From the NCBI GenBank assembly GCA_016713405.1, contig JADJPF010000008.1, positions 124,001 to 188,000 of the forward strand: a DNA stretch of 64,000 bases. The letters run 5' to 3'. Below the pieces are notes generated by a model, which saw only the letters and a list, made by a program, of their open reading frames with translations, had not been told where the DNA came from and did not search any database. A program made the position numbers and the translations under genes. This DNA comes from Blastocatellia bacterium (lineage in GTDB: Bacteria; Acidobacteriota; Blastocatellia; Chloracidobacteriales; JADJPF01). This document shows, piece after piece, positions 27,600 through 36,088 of this stretch (positions are counted from its first letter, which is position 1; every line of letters starts with the position of its first letter).

Positions 27600-27632
27600 T
27601 CAGCATTACTTTTGCACACTACCTAATAATTT
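27600..27632 (-). repeat. Right arm of the inverted repeat flanking the TnpB element
   Basis: On the minus strand this reads AATTATTA-GGTAGTG-tgc-AAAAGTAATGCTGAA, matching the left arm at 26012-26050. It overlaps the last codons of the oxidoreductase gene. Confidence 0.6.
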
Positions 27633-29920
27633 AACGATGTCTTTGTTTGCGCTAAATCAATTTTTGTAAGATTTACAGGAATATATTTATGATATGGAGT
27701 GCCTGCTAATGGATCCATATCTTCACTGGTTGTTAATTCATTGATGTATGGCCCGGTTTTGTGGCGTTTTCCATCGCTAGAAGGATGCTCTAAGCCATAT
27801 CCATGAGGCAGTGTAACTAAACCTTGGCGATTTGTATCATTAACCTCAACTTGTACAAGAACACTTCCTCGTTTTGACTGGCATTTTACCCAATCACCAT
27901 TAGCAATCCCCAAATTGGCAGCATCTTTTGAATTTATCCTAAGTGCGCCGTCCGCGTCGCTTCTTCTCCAAGCAGGATCTCTAAAAATAGTGTTGGCGTT
28001 ATATGAACGTCTTTCCCCAGCACAAAGTATAAAAGGATAATCTTGTTTTGACTCTGTTGGATCAAGTAAAGACAGTTCTTTAAGCATTTCTGGTATTTCT
28101 AAATGAATGCGTTTATCTCGATGTTTAATAAATTTCCATGTGTCTTCATATTCATTAACACTAAAAATGGCTCCAGAATGTGAAAAAAGTATTGCCTCAA
28201 ACAAAGCTTCTCCTAATTCAAAATCTTCTCCTTTGTAACCTGCACGACGAACTTCATCAGGAAATTTGCCTACAAATTGATGACAAGTTGCCCATAAATA
28301 AGCCGCAGACGCAGCCCCTTCAGGAAGCGTTTCCCCTAGCGTTTGGTAAAGAACAATTGGCGCATAATCAAATAACTTAGGCGATTTAGCCAGCATTTCT
28401 TGAAAAGCAAAAGCATAATTTAGACGACCTTGTTTTGCTGCTTCTTTTAGCTGGCTTAAATCAGCCTTAAAAACTCCCATAGCCGTTATTATCCTAGTGT
28501 AAATTTCTGTTTCTGTAAGTGTCCCTGGCAATGGTTCAAAGAAAGGTTTACGCAGATGAAAAGCGTTTTTAGGAAATTCCATATTAAAAAATGTGGCTTC
28601 CCATTTTTCAAATTGTGATGAGGCTGGCAAAACATAATGAGCTAGTGCGGCTGTTTCTGTCATTGCTACATCAATCACAACTAGCAAATCTAACTTAGCA
28701 AAGGCTTTACGATAAGCTTGAGTATCAGCAGCAGTAACCACTGGGTTTGCGCTATCAACAACAACGCCACGAGTTCTATCTAAATGATCATTATCAATTT
28801 CTAGTGGCAAAATATTTGGAGGCAACAAGTTAGCAATAAATGGAAATCCTGTTACTTTAGAGCGCATTTGCTGTTTACCTTCTTCAGAATGTCCAATCAT
28901 TGGAACTAATGCAGTATGAAAATTATTTCCCCCTTTTTTACCAAAATTTCCTGTAACTAAATATAACAAAGCTCTTAAATAAGAATTAAGCGTACTATTA
29001 AGCGTTTGCTCTATTCCAAGGTCGGTTCTTATACAACAACTTTTTGCTTCACTAATTAAATGGGCGACTTTATAGACATCTTCTAATTCAATTCCTGCTT
29101 TTAGAGCAAAAGCTTTTACATCTATAGCCATTAATGAATCTCGAACCGCTTCAAAACCTGTTGTACGAGCATCTAGGAAGGTTTTATCTTGTCGGTTTTC
29201 TTGAACAATCACGCCAAGAATTGCAGCCATTAAAAAAGCATCTGTGCCGGGTCGTAGTTGTAAATGCAGGTCTGCCATTGCTGCGGTTTCTGTACGACGA
29301 GGATCTATAACAATCATTTTACGGTTTGGATCTTTATGGATTTCCTGAAGAATTTGTCTAGCATTGCGAATACCATGAGATTGCCAAGGATTTGTGCCAA
29401 TAAAAACTACAACTTCAGCATTTTCAACGTCTTCTGATGGATGACAATTTTGCCTACCATAAAGCCTACCATCCACCCAAAACCCGCCTGTTTTTTCTTG
29501 TGCTAATGAGTTGTAGTAGTTTGGAGTATTCATTGCTAAACGCAAGGCTTTAGCATAGGGCCCGGCTAAATGATTCCCTTGTCCTCCACCGCCATAAAAG
29601 GCTAAACTATGACCTCCATAAATATCACGTAAATTTACTAATTTTGCTGCAATTTCAGAAATAGCCGTTTCCCAAGAGATTTCTTCAAATGTCCCATCTT
29701 CGCGTCGTCGTAGAGGCGATGTTAATCTATCGCTATGATTTTGATAAAAATTAAGCCGTTGGGCTTTTTGGCATAAATATCCTGTAGAAATAGGATGTGC
29801 CTTGTCTCCACGCACTTTTATTATTTCTCGCTCTTTTGTTTCTACTTCAATGCCACAATTACGGCTGCAAAGTATACAAGCTGTAGGTTGCCAATTTTTA
29901 TTTGTTTCCATTTGGTTCAT
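27623..29920 (-). CDS. Molybdopterin-dependent oxidoreductase (formate dehydrogenase-like)
   Basis: A 765-residue Mo/W-bis-MGD enzyme of the DMSO-reductase superfamily. The N-terminal 4Fe-4S motif is CILCSRNCG with a fourth Cys at GYLCQKAQ. The cofactor-binding segments include GTNPWQSHGIRNARQ, VIDPRRTETA and the C-terminal dinucleotide-binding domain (NANTIFRDPAWRR, LPHGYGLEHP). There is no Tat signal, so the enzyme is cytoplasmic. The region around GRQNCHPSEDVENA aligns with the active-site side in formate dehydrogenase and assimilatory nitrate reductase relatives, but the substrate is not clear. It lies 34 bases downstream of a TetR regulator on the same strand, and the pair probably forms one autoregulated operon. 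Confidence 0.9.
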   Translation of the reverse strand: MNQMETNKNWQPTACILCSRNCGIEVETKEREIIKVRGDKAHPISTGYLCQKAQRLNFYQNHSDRLTSPLRRREDGTFEEISWETAISEIAAKLVNLRDIYGGHSLAFYGGGGQGNHLAGPYAKALRLAMNTPNYYNSLAQEKTGGFWVDGRLYGRQNCHPSEDVENAEVVVFIGTNPWQSHGIRNARQILQEIHKDPNRKMIVIDPRRTETAAMADLHLQLRPGTDAFLMAAILGVIVQENRQDKTFLDARTTGFEAVRDSLMAIDVKAFALKAGIELEDVYKVAHLISEAKSCCIRTDLGIEQTLNSTLNSYLRALLYLVTGNFGKKGGNNFHTALVPMIGHSEEGKQQMRSKVTGFPFIANLLPPNILPLEIDNDHLDRTRGVVVDSANPVVTAADTQAYRKAFAKLDLLVVIDVAMTETAALAHYVLPASSQFEKWEATFFNMEFPKNAFHLRKPFFEPLPGTLTETEIYTRIITAMGVFKADLSQLKEAAKQGRLNYAFAFQEMLAKSPKLFDYAPIVLYQTLGETLPEGAASAAYLWATCHQFVGKFPDEVRRAGYKGEDFELGEALFEAILFSHSGAIFSVNEYEDTWKFIKHRDKRIHLEIPEMLKELSLLDPTESKQDYPFILCAGERRSYNANTIFRDPAWRRSDADGALRINSKDAANLGIANGDWVKCQSKRGSVLVQVEVNDTNRQGLVTLPHGYGLEHPSSDGKRHKTGPYINELTTSEDMDPLAGTPYHKYIPVNLTKIDLAQTKTSLNY

Positions 29921-29954
29921 AGCCTAATTCCTTTAACTCATTTATTTAGTTTAT

Positions 29955-30542
29955 TTAGTTTATTTTTATGGTACTTTCACAAATCTGTAAAGCTGCCTTT
30001 TGACAAGCTTTTAAGACTTGGTTTGAAAGCTCTTCATTGCTAATTGCACGGGCTAGCATTAATCCTCCAACTAATTGGGCGGTTAACGCTATGGCTTGTT
30101 CTTTAGCTTGCAATGGATCTTTGGACATCCTTTGAGCTATTTCTAAAAAAAATGTTTCTAAACATTGTTCATAACTGCTACGAGTTTTATTGCTGCTTCG
30201 GGTGACATCAGGAGTTAAAACCGGTAGAGGGCAACCTTGATCAGCATTATCTCTATGCCATCGGCTTAAGTAGCCTTTTATAAGCGCAGTTAGCCACTCA
30301 GCCTTATCTTTATCCTCTAAACTAGTTGATAAATTAGATTTAGTTAAAATATTTGTAATTACTTCAGAAAACAAAGCTTCTTTAGAATCAAAATGAGCAT
30401 AAAATCCTCCAGCCGTTAAGCCAGCTTCAGCCATAATTGCATCTACACCTACACCGCTATAGCCTTTTTCCCTAAACAGTCGTCCGGCTGCTTGTAGGAT
30501 TTTTTCATGTGTTTGCTTTTTATCACTGGCTTTGTATCGCAT
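29955..30542 (-). CDS. TetR/AcrR-family transcriptional repressor
   Basis: A 195-residue regulator. The N-terminal helix-turn-helix reads KILQAAGRLFREKGYSGVGV, then AIMAEAGLTAGGFYAHFDSK, the classic TetR DNA-binding domain. The C-terminal half is helical and would bind a small ligand. It contains the LDVTRSSNKTRS-like TetR_C region with CPLPVLTPDV. The gene heads an operon with the molybdopterin oxidoreductase. A perfect palindrome (30549-30574) seven bases upstream of its ATG is the probable operator, so it should repress itself and the oxidoreductase until an inducer binds. Confidence 0.93.
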   Translation of the reverse strand: MRYKASDKKQTHEKILQAAGRLFREKGYSGVGVDAIMAEAGLTAGGFYAHFDSKEALFSEVITNILTKSNLSTSLEDKDKAEWLTALIKGYLSRWHRDNADQGCPLPVLTPDVTRSSNKTRSSYEQCLETFFLEIAQRMSKDPLQAKEQAIALTAQLVGGLMLARAISNEELSNQVLKACQKAALQICESTIKIN

Positions 30543-30548
30543 AAAAAT

Positions 30549-30574
30549 TATTATATTACGCTCGTAATATAATA
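30549..30574 (-). promoter_or_regulatory. Palindromic TetR operator
   Basis: TATTATATTACG-CT-CGTAATATAATA is a perfect 12-base inverted repeat with a two-base centre. It lies directly upstream of the tetR start, in the space shared with the divergent sigma-factor gene. TetR proteins usually bind such palindromes in their own promoter. Assignment to this regulator is by position. Confidence 0.78.
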
Positions 30575-30659
30575 GTAAACTAGAAATTCTAAAAAATTTT
30601 TTCTGGAAAAAATATTAGAAAAAAATGAAGAAAAATTTAGCTAATCCATCTAATGGTAT

Positions 30660-31244
30660 ATGAAACAAAATTTACTAACCAATGATACAGAAACCATTAG
30701 GAAAATTATTTTGTCGTGTCAAGAGGGCGACCAAGAAGCGTTTCAACAGTTATTTTTGCTTTATAAAGACCGCGTTTATTCTCTGGCCCTGCATTTTAGC
30801 AATAATGAAAATATTGTTGCTGATATTACCCAAACAGTTTTTCTAAAACTCTTTATCAAGACAAAAGAGTTTCGTTTTGATTCAGACTTTAATACTTGGC
30901 TCTATCGCATCGTCGTCAATGAGTGCATAGAGCAACACAGGAAAGAACAACGTTTTCTTCCCTTCATCTTAGAAAAAATGAGTAAGTTATTTTATAGAGA
31001 CTCACACGACGCTAAATTGCTTCGTAAGCAAGCTAGAACTGAGATTCAAGCCGTAATTGCAGGTTTAGACATAAAGTTAAAGCTACCTGTAATACTTAAA
31101 TATATTGAAGACCTTTCATATGAAGAAATAGCTGAAATTGTCGGCTGTTCAAAAGGCACAGTAGCATCCCGTCTTAATCGTGCGCATAAAATTTTGTCAC
31201 AAAAGCTTGCTCATTTAGAAATTGTACTAGGAGAAATACAATGA
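30660..31244 (+). CDS. ECF-type RNA polymerase sigma factor
   Basis: A 194-residue sigma-70 family factor with regions 2 and 4 only. Region 2 spans FQQLFLLYKDRVYSLALHFS to DFNTWLYRIVVNECIEQHRK. Region 4 is LKLPVILKYIEDLSYEEIAE followed by the helix-turn-helix VGCSKGTVASRLNRAHKIL. Its stop overlaps the start of the anti-sigma gene by four bases (ATGA), implying coupled synthesis of sigma and anti-sigma. It is divergent from tetR. It probably responds to an envelope signal sensed by its partner. No ribosome site is obvious. Confidence 0.93.
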   Translation: MKQNLLTNDTETIRKIILSCQEGDQEAFQQLFLLYKDRVYSLALHFSNNENIVADITQTVFLKLFIKTKEFRFDSDFNTWLYRIVVNECIEQHRKEQRFLPFILEKMSKLFYRDSHDAKLLRKQARTEIQAVIAGLDIKLKLPVILKYIEDLSYEEIAEIVGCSKGTVASRLNRAHKILSQKLAHLEIVLGEIQ

Positions 31245-33649
31245 AGATATTTAACAGACACATAGCAGATCAGCTTTCTGCCTACCTTCAAAATGAGTTA
31301 ACCGACAAACAAGCAAGTCAAGTTGAAAGCCATTTAAGCACTTGCAAAGCTTGTAAAAAAGAGTGTGAAGAAATTGAGCAAGGCATTTTCTTAGCCAAAC
31401 AGCTTTCATTATCAAAATGTCCTGACTTGCTTTGGAACGGCGTAGAAAGCCAATTAAAGCTTCAAGAAAAATCTGTAACTAATAGACCTAGCTCTATTTA
31501 TCAATTATTTCCCAAAACAACTTGGTCAAGAGCCTTTGCTACTGCTGCAATAGTTATTATTTTTTATGCTCTTGGCAGTTCATTTATAGCGATAATCAAA
31601 AAAAGTAACATTACTAGCACCAATAACAATGAAATAGCTAAACTTGAAAAAGTTTCTATAAAAGTTCCTGAAGTAACAAAAAGTAGTGTTATTTCTTCTG
31701 AATCCGAAGCTCCTGTAGAAAACTATAATAGTGATGCACGCCCGCAACGTGTTCAAACTTTACCAACACGTAAAATAGCACCTTCTAAAGGCGTTCTGCC
31801 ATCGTTAATCCTCTTAAACCCTGGAGTCTTTCAACCAGAAAATACCCTAAGATCTCTTGAAAAAGATGGCAAAATTGGAGACAAAATTGCGAATGTTGGA
31901 AGTTACAATTTTAACCAAAATTCTACTGAGCAAAAAATTGAGCTATCTGTTGATAGTTTAGAGGCAAAGATAGATAACCGTCGCATTGATTCATTGCCTA
32001 TTAACAGACGTAATTTTTTAGATTTTTCTCTAATTAGTCCAAATTCTAATAAAAGCAGCACAGTAACTTCTAGTATCCCTTTTAATGGTCAAACTGCTCG
32101 CTCAAATAGCTTTACTGTTGATGGTCTTGATAATAATGACTCTAGTGCAGCAGGTTCAACACCTAATCAAAATGTAACTAAAGAATTTCAAGTAGTTACT
32201 GATAGTTATGGAGCAGAATTTGGTCGTTTAACAAAGCCTTCTGAAGATATAAATGATATAAATGATATAAATAAAAAAAACCTAAATAATTCTACTGGTA
32301 CAGAAGCATTTAAGAACTATGGTGTAAATGTTTGGACAAAAACCAAAAAAGATAGTTTTTCAACTTTTGCAGTTGATGTTGATACAGGCTCTTACACTAT
32401 TGCCCGTCGTATCTTAACTGAAGGCTCACTGCCCCCAGCAAATTCAGTTAGAGTTGAAGAATTTGTTAACTATTTCAAATATCAATACCCTAGTCCAACT
32501 ACTAGTCATCCTTTTTCCTTAACTATGGAAGCGGCTGCATCTCCATTTAATGAAAATCGCTATTTGTTAAGAGTAGGCTTAAAAGGGCGCGAAGTAAGCA
32601 AAGCAGAACGTCCAGCGACTCACTTAACTTTCTTAGTTGATAATAGCGGCTCAATGGATTCTGATGACAAATTAGGGCTTGTTAAAAAGAGCTTAAAAAT
32701 GTTGGTTAAAAACCTTGAGCCTCAAGATACTGTGGCAATTACAACTTATGCTGGTGGAGTTGATTTAGTCCTACCTCCAACAAGCATTGCTGATAAAGCT
32801 GTAATCTTAAATGCTATTGATAATTTAGTTTCAGGCGGTGGAACAGCTATGGAAGCAGGAATTGACCTAGCTTACAAACAAGCTCACGCTTCTTTCCAAG
32901 TTGGTAGTATTAATCGGATCATTATTTGTTCTGATGGGGATGCTAATATTGGTAAAACTAACCCAAAAGACATCCTTAAGGAAATTAAAAGTTATGTAGA
33001 CCAAGGAATTACAGTTAGCACAATAGGTTTTGGAATGGGTAACTACAAAGATGCAATGATGGAACAGTTTGCTAACAAGGGTAATGGTAATTACTATTAC
33101 ATAGATAATATGTCACAAGCAAAAAGAATCTTTGTTGAGCAATTAAATGGAACACTTCAAGTAATAGCAAAGGATGTTAAAGTCCAAGTAGAATTTAACC
33201 CATCTACAGTTAGCGAATATCGCTTAGTTGGCTATGAAAACCGAGATATTGCAGATGAAGATTTTCGCAATGATAAAGTTGATGCTGGTGAAATTGGTGC
33301 TGGTCATACGGTGACAGCTATTTATGAAGTAAAATTACGAAAACAGCCTGAAAGCAATTTAGCTACTGTTAGATTACGCTATAAAACTCCTGATGCTCAA
33401 GAAACTACCCCCGCTGAAGAAGTAGCAGCAAGCTTTGATTTGTCCAGACTTCAGCAAAATTTTGAGCAAACTTCTGAAGATTTTCGATTCTCCATTGCAG
33501 TTGCTGCTTTTGCGGAAGTTTTACGTGAAAGTTTTGCGGCTAAAGACTGGTCATTAGAAAAAATCATTAGTATTACTGAAACTGCTTCACAGCCTAACGA
33601 CAAGGAAAGACAAGAATTTTACAACTTGTTAAAAAAGCTCAACAGCTAA
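31241..33649 (+). CDS. Anti-sigma factor fused to a TonB-plug-like segment and a VWA/YfbK domain
   Basis: An 802-residue membrane protein of unusual design. Residues 5-45 are a zinc anti-sigma (zf-HC2) domain with HLSTCKAC (His31, Cys35, Cys38). One transmembrane helix follows (about 95-115, AAIVIIFYALGSSFIAII). Residues 248-330 match the plug of Oar-like TonB receptors: LPINRRNFLDFSLISP, then GQTARSNSFTVDGLDNND and EFQVVTDSYGAEFGR. Residues 360-800 are a YfbK-type von Willebrand A protein with the MIDAS motif DNSGSM (from Asp467) and the family's N- and C-terminal domains. The N-terminus would hold the sigma factor in the cytoplasm while the rest senses ligands in the periplasm. The domain identities are clear; the function of the combination is inferred. 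Confidence 0.9.
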   Translation: MKIFNRHIADQLSAYLQNELTDKQASQVESHLSTCKACKKECEEIEQGIFLAKQLSLSKCPDLLWNGVESQLKLQEKSVTNRPSSIYQLFPKTTWSRAFATAAIVIIFYALGSSFIAIIKKSNITSTNNNEIAKLEKVSIKVPEVTKSSVISSESEAPVENYNSDARPQRVQTLPTRKIAPSKGVLPSLILLNPGVFQPENTLRSLEKDGKIGDKIANVGSYNFNQNSTEQKIELSVDSLEAKIDNRRIDSLPINRRNFLDFSLISPNSNKSSTVTSSIPFNGQTARSNSFTVDGLDNNDSSAAGSTPNQNVTKEFQVVTDSYGAEFGRLTKPSEDINDINDINKKNLNNSTGTEAFKNYGVNVWTKTKKDSFSTFAVDVDTGSYTIARRILTEGSLPPANSVRVEEFVNYFKYQYPSPTTSHPFSLTMEAAASPFNENRYLLRVGLKGREVSKAERPATHLTFLVDNSGSMDSDDKLGLVKKSLKMLVKNLEPQDTVAITTYAGGVDLVLPPTSIADKAVILNAIDNLVSGGGTAMEAGIDLAYKQAHASFQVGSINRIIICSDGDANIGKTNPKDILKEIKSYVDQGITVSTIGFGMGNYKDAMMEQFANKGNGNYYYIDNMSQAKRIFVEQLNGTLQVIAKDVKVQVEFNPSTVSEYRLVGYENRDIADEDFRNDKVDAGEIGAGHTVTAIYEVKLRKQPESNLATVRLRYKTPDAQETTPAEEVAASFDLSRLQQNFEQTSEDFRFSIAVAAFAEVLRESFAAKDWSLEKIISITETASQPNDKERQEFYNLLKKLNS

Positions 33650-33817
33650 AATTAGCTACATCTACAGCCACACCAGAAAATAATTAAGCCTTAAAGCTTA
33701 TTTGTCTCTCAACAAATAAAAGAAAAATTTCCCGTAAGTTAAGATTGCCTAAACTCTGGAATTAGCTTAGTTTCTAGCCCATTGGCAGTGTTAAATTTTA
33801 TTTGTTGGGAGACATAA

Positions 33818-35674
33818 ATGGCTGAATTAAAAGATAAATATATCTCTGTACTAAAACTTGCGAAAACTCTTGGTTGTAAAAAAGTAAAAACTAGTGAAGA
33901 AAATGGACAACTAGTAGTTAATGCTAATTGTCCTACACAGTATTTAGCTAATGCAATTGCTGAAAAAGCTAAAGAAGTGGATGCTGAACACAAAGATTTA
34001 GCATTAAAGTTAAAAGTAGAAACATCTTCAGATTTAACTAATAAATATGGCCCTGTTTATGAACAAGCCTATACATTGGGTTGTGAAGAATTAACATTGA
34101 CTGAAGAAAATGGTGTTTTAACGGTTAGTGCTAATTGTCCAACTCAATACAACGCTGATCGAATAACAGATAAAGCCAAAAAAGCTGATGCAGAATGGAA
34201 AAATTCATTAAAACTAGACTTAAAAATTCAAAGAACAGATATTTATGGTGAGCATAAAATTAAGGCCGATGACACTTTAGAAGTAATTGCCAAAAAAATA
34301 ACTAAAAATAAAGTTACTCCAGAGCAAATTTTTGAAGCTAACAAAGATGTATTAACAGATCCAAAAACATTACCAGCCAAAACAACTATAAAGATTCCTA
34401 ATTGGGATGCTTCAGCAGAAGGTGAAAAACCAAAGAAAAAAGCTAAAGAAGAAGCTAAACCTGTAACTGAAGCTTTAGAAGTTAAAGGGTCTGAAGCTTT
34501 GGAAACTAAAGGAACTGAAGCTTTAGAAGTTAAACCAACAGAAGAAAAGAAAGCTGAACCAGCGGCTACACCAGTGCCAGAGCCAACAGCTACACCAGAA
34601 GCAGAAAAAGCTGTAGAGCCTGCTGTTAGCCCAGCCGCTTCACCTGAAATAACAACTAGAGAAGTTATTGAAAAAGTTGCTTCTATTATAGCGGAAAAAA
34701 ATCGTGCTGCTAAAACTGGTGATGAGTCAGAAACTACTGTAAAAACCATTGCTGAAAAAGTTGAAAGTTTGGTTGAACAAGCTAAACCTACTTTTGTCCA
34801 ACCAGAATCAACAACAGAGTCTACTGCTAGCCCAGCCGCTTCACCTGAAATAACAACTAGAGAAGTTATTGAAAAAGTTGCTTCTATTGTTGAAGAAATA
34901 AACACGGCTGCTAAAGCTGGTGACGAGTCAGAAACTACTGTAAAAACCATTGCTGAAAAGGTTGAAAATTTAGTTGAACAAGCTAAACCTACTTTTGTTA
35001 CTCCTGCTCCAGAAACAGCCAAACCTGAAATCCCTACACCTGCTAAAACAGAAACCCCTGCTAGCAGTCCTTCAACAAGCCAAGAAACCAAGCCTAGTTT
35101 AACAACTGCTGGTGCTGGACTATTTGCTGGTGCCGTTTCTAGTTCTACTAATGAAACAAAAGCTGAAGAAAAACCTAAAGAAGCTCTTAAAGAAAAGCCT
35201 GTAGCAAAATCAGAAACTAAAAAATCATCTGAAGAAGAAGTAGAAGAAGTGGAAGAAGAAGATGATGATGACGATGGCTATGATGATGATGATGATGATG
35301 GTGATGATGACGGTGATAGTTACGATGATGACGATGATGATGATGATGATGATGATAGTGAATGGGAAGATGATGAAGATGACGACGATGGCGACGATGA
35401 CGATGGCGACGATGATGATGGCGATGATGATGACGATGGCGACGATGACGATGGCGATGATGATGATGGCGATGACGACGATGACGAGGAAGATGAAGAT
35501 GATGATGACGATGACGATGGTGACGATGAGGACGACGATGATGGTGAGGACGACGATGATGGCGATGATGATGATGGTGAGGACGACGATGACGAGGAAG
35601 ATGAGGAAGATGAGGAAGATGAGGAAGATGAGGAAAAGCCTGTAGATAACAAAAAAAGTAAAAAGAAAAAGTAA
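33818..35674 (+). CDS. LysM-like repeat protein with a long Asp/Glu tail
   Basis: A 618-residue protein. Two similar domains open it (residues 1-60 and 66-140), each with Y..A..LGC, EENG.L.V.ANCPTQY and AEKAK elements. A LysM-like domain follows (EHKIKADDTLEVIAKKITK to LPAKTTIKIP). A Pro/Thr/Glu-rich linker then contains an in-frame 67-residue duplication (34628-34990). From about residue 472 the chain is almost purely Asp, Glu and Gly for about 135 residues, ending in KKSKKKK. There is no signal peptide, so a cell-wall role for the LysM fold is uncertain. GGGAG precedes the ATG. The two rhodanese genes follow after 12 bases. Confidence 0.85.
   Translation: MAELKDKYISVLKLAKTLGCKKVKTSEENGQLVVNANCPTQYLANAIAEKAKEVDAEHKDLALKLKVETSSDLTNKYGPVYEQAYTLGCEELTLTEENGVLTVSANCPTQYNADRITDKAKKADAEWKNSLKLDLKIQRTDIYGEHKIKADDTLEVIAKKITKNKVTPEQIFEANKDVLTDPKTLPAKTTIKIPNWDASAEGEKPKKKAKEEAKPVTEALEVKGSEALETKGTEALEVKPTEEKKAEPAATPVPEPTATPEAEKAVEPAVSPAASPEITTREVIEKVASIIAEKNRAAKTGDESETTVKTIAEKVESLVEQAKPTFVQPESTTESTASPAASPEITTREVIEKVASIVEEINTAAKAGDESETTVKTIAEKVENLVEQAKPTFVTPAPETAKPEIPTPAKTETPASSPSTSQETKPSLTTAGAGLFAGAVSSSTNETKAEEKPKEALKEKPVAKSETKKSSEEEVEEVEEEDDDDDGYDDDDDDGDDDGDSYDDDDDDDDDDDSEWEDDEDDDDGDDDDGDDDDGDDDDDGDDDDGDDDDGDDDDDEEDEDDDDDDDGDDEDDDDGEDDDDGDDDDGEDDDDEEDEEDEEDEEDEEKPVDNKKSKKKK
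34628..34990 (+). repeat. Tandem 201-base in-frame repeat
   Basis: About 1.8 copies of a 201-base unit lie in tandem, starting at 34628 and 34829. Long stretches are identical at the DNA level, so the duplication is recent or kept uniform. It encodes a helical segment (EITTREVIEKVASI) joined by Pro/Ala spacers. Confidence 0.85.
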
Positions 35675-35686
35675 GAAAGGTAATTT

Positions 35687-36010
35687 ATGAATAATTTTGA
35701 AATTACACCACAAGAGCTTAAAAAGCGGTTAGATGATGGTGAAAAGCTTTTTATACTAGATGTAAGAGAGCTTGCAGAATATGGGATCTGTAAATTATCT
35801 GGCTCTCATTTAATTCCCCTAGGTGAAATACCTAAGCGATTAAATGAGCTTGATCCAGAAAAAGAAATTATTGTTCACTGCAAACTTGGAGGACGTAGCG
35901 CGAAGGCAGTTGAATTTTTGCGCAGTGCAGGTTTCCAAAAAGTTAAAAATTTGATAGGTGGCATAGATGGTTGGGCGCAAAAAGTTGATCCAAGTATGCC
36001 ACGTTACTAA
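35687..36010 (+). CDS. Rhodanese-like sulfurtransferase, copy 1
   Basis: A single-domain rhodanese of 107 residues. Its active-site loop is CKLGGRS with the catalytic Cys, after the family DVRELAEYGICKLSGSHLIP region. It would carry sulfane sulfur as a persulfide in the cytoplasm. The loop Cys-Lys-Leu-Gly-Gly-Arg-Ser is typical of small GlpE-like or MoeB-linked rhodaneses. It starts 12 bases after the Asp-rich protein and is followed by a paralogue. Confidence 0.92.
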   Translation: MNNFEITPQELKKRLDDGEKLFILDVRELAEYGICKLSGSHLIPLGEIPKRLNELDPEKEIIVHCKLGGRSAKAVEFLRSAGFQKVKNLIGGIDGWAQKVDPSMPRY

Positions 36011-36088
36011 GCTTTGGAGTTAAGCTATTGAAATCAAACGAACTACCCAACAATTTATTGGGTAGTTCAATTTATTTTTGGAGAAACT

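Noticed and set aside
27623..29920. Selenocysteine in the molybdopterin oxidoreductase
   Set aside because: The reading frame has no internal TGA, so it is not a Sec-type formate dehydrogenase.
34628..34990. CRISPR-like or minisatellite array
   Set aside because: Only about 1.8 in-frame copies of a 201-base coding unit with no spacers; it is a protein repeat.
35225..35713. Long minus-strand and alternate-frame open stretches opposite the Asp-rich tail
   Set aside because: They are poly-Ser, poly-Ile or poly-Met readings of a GAT/GAC repeat in the wrong frame, with no ribosome sites.
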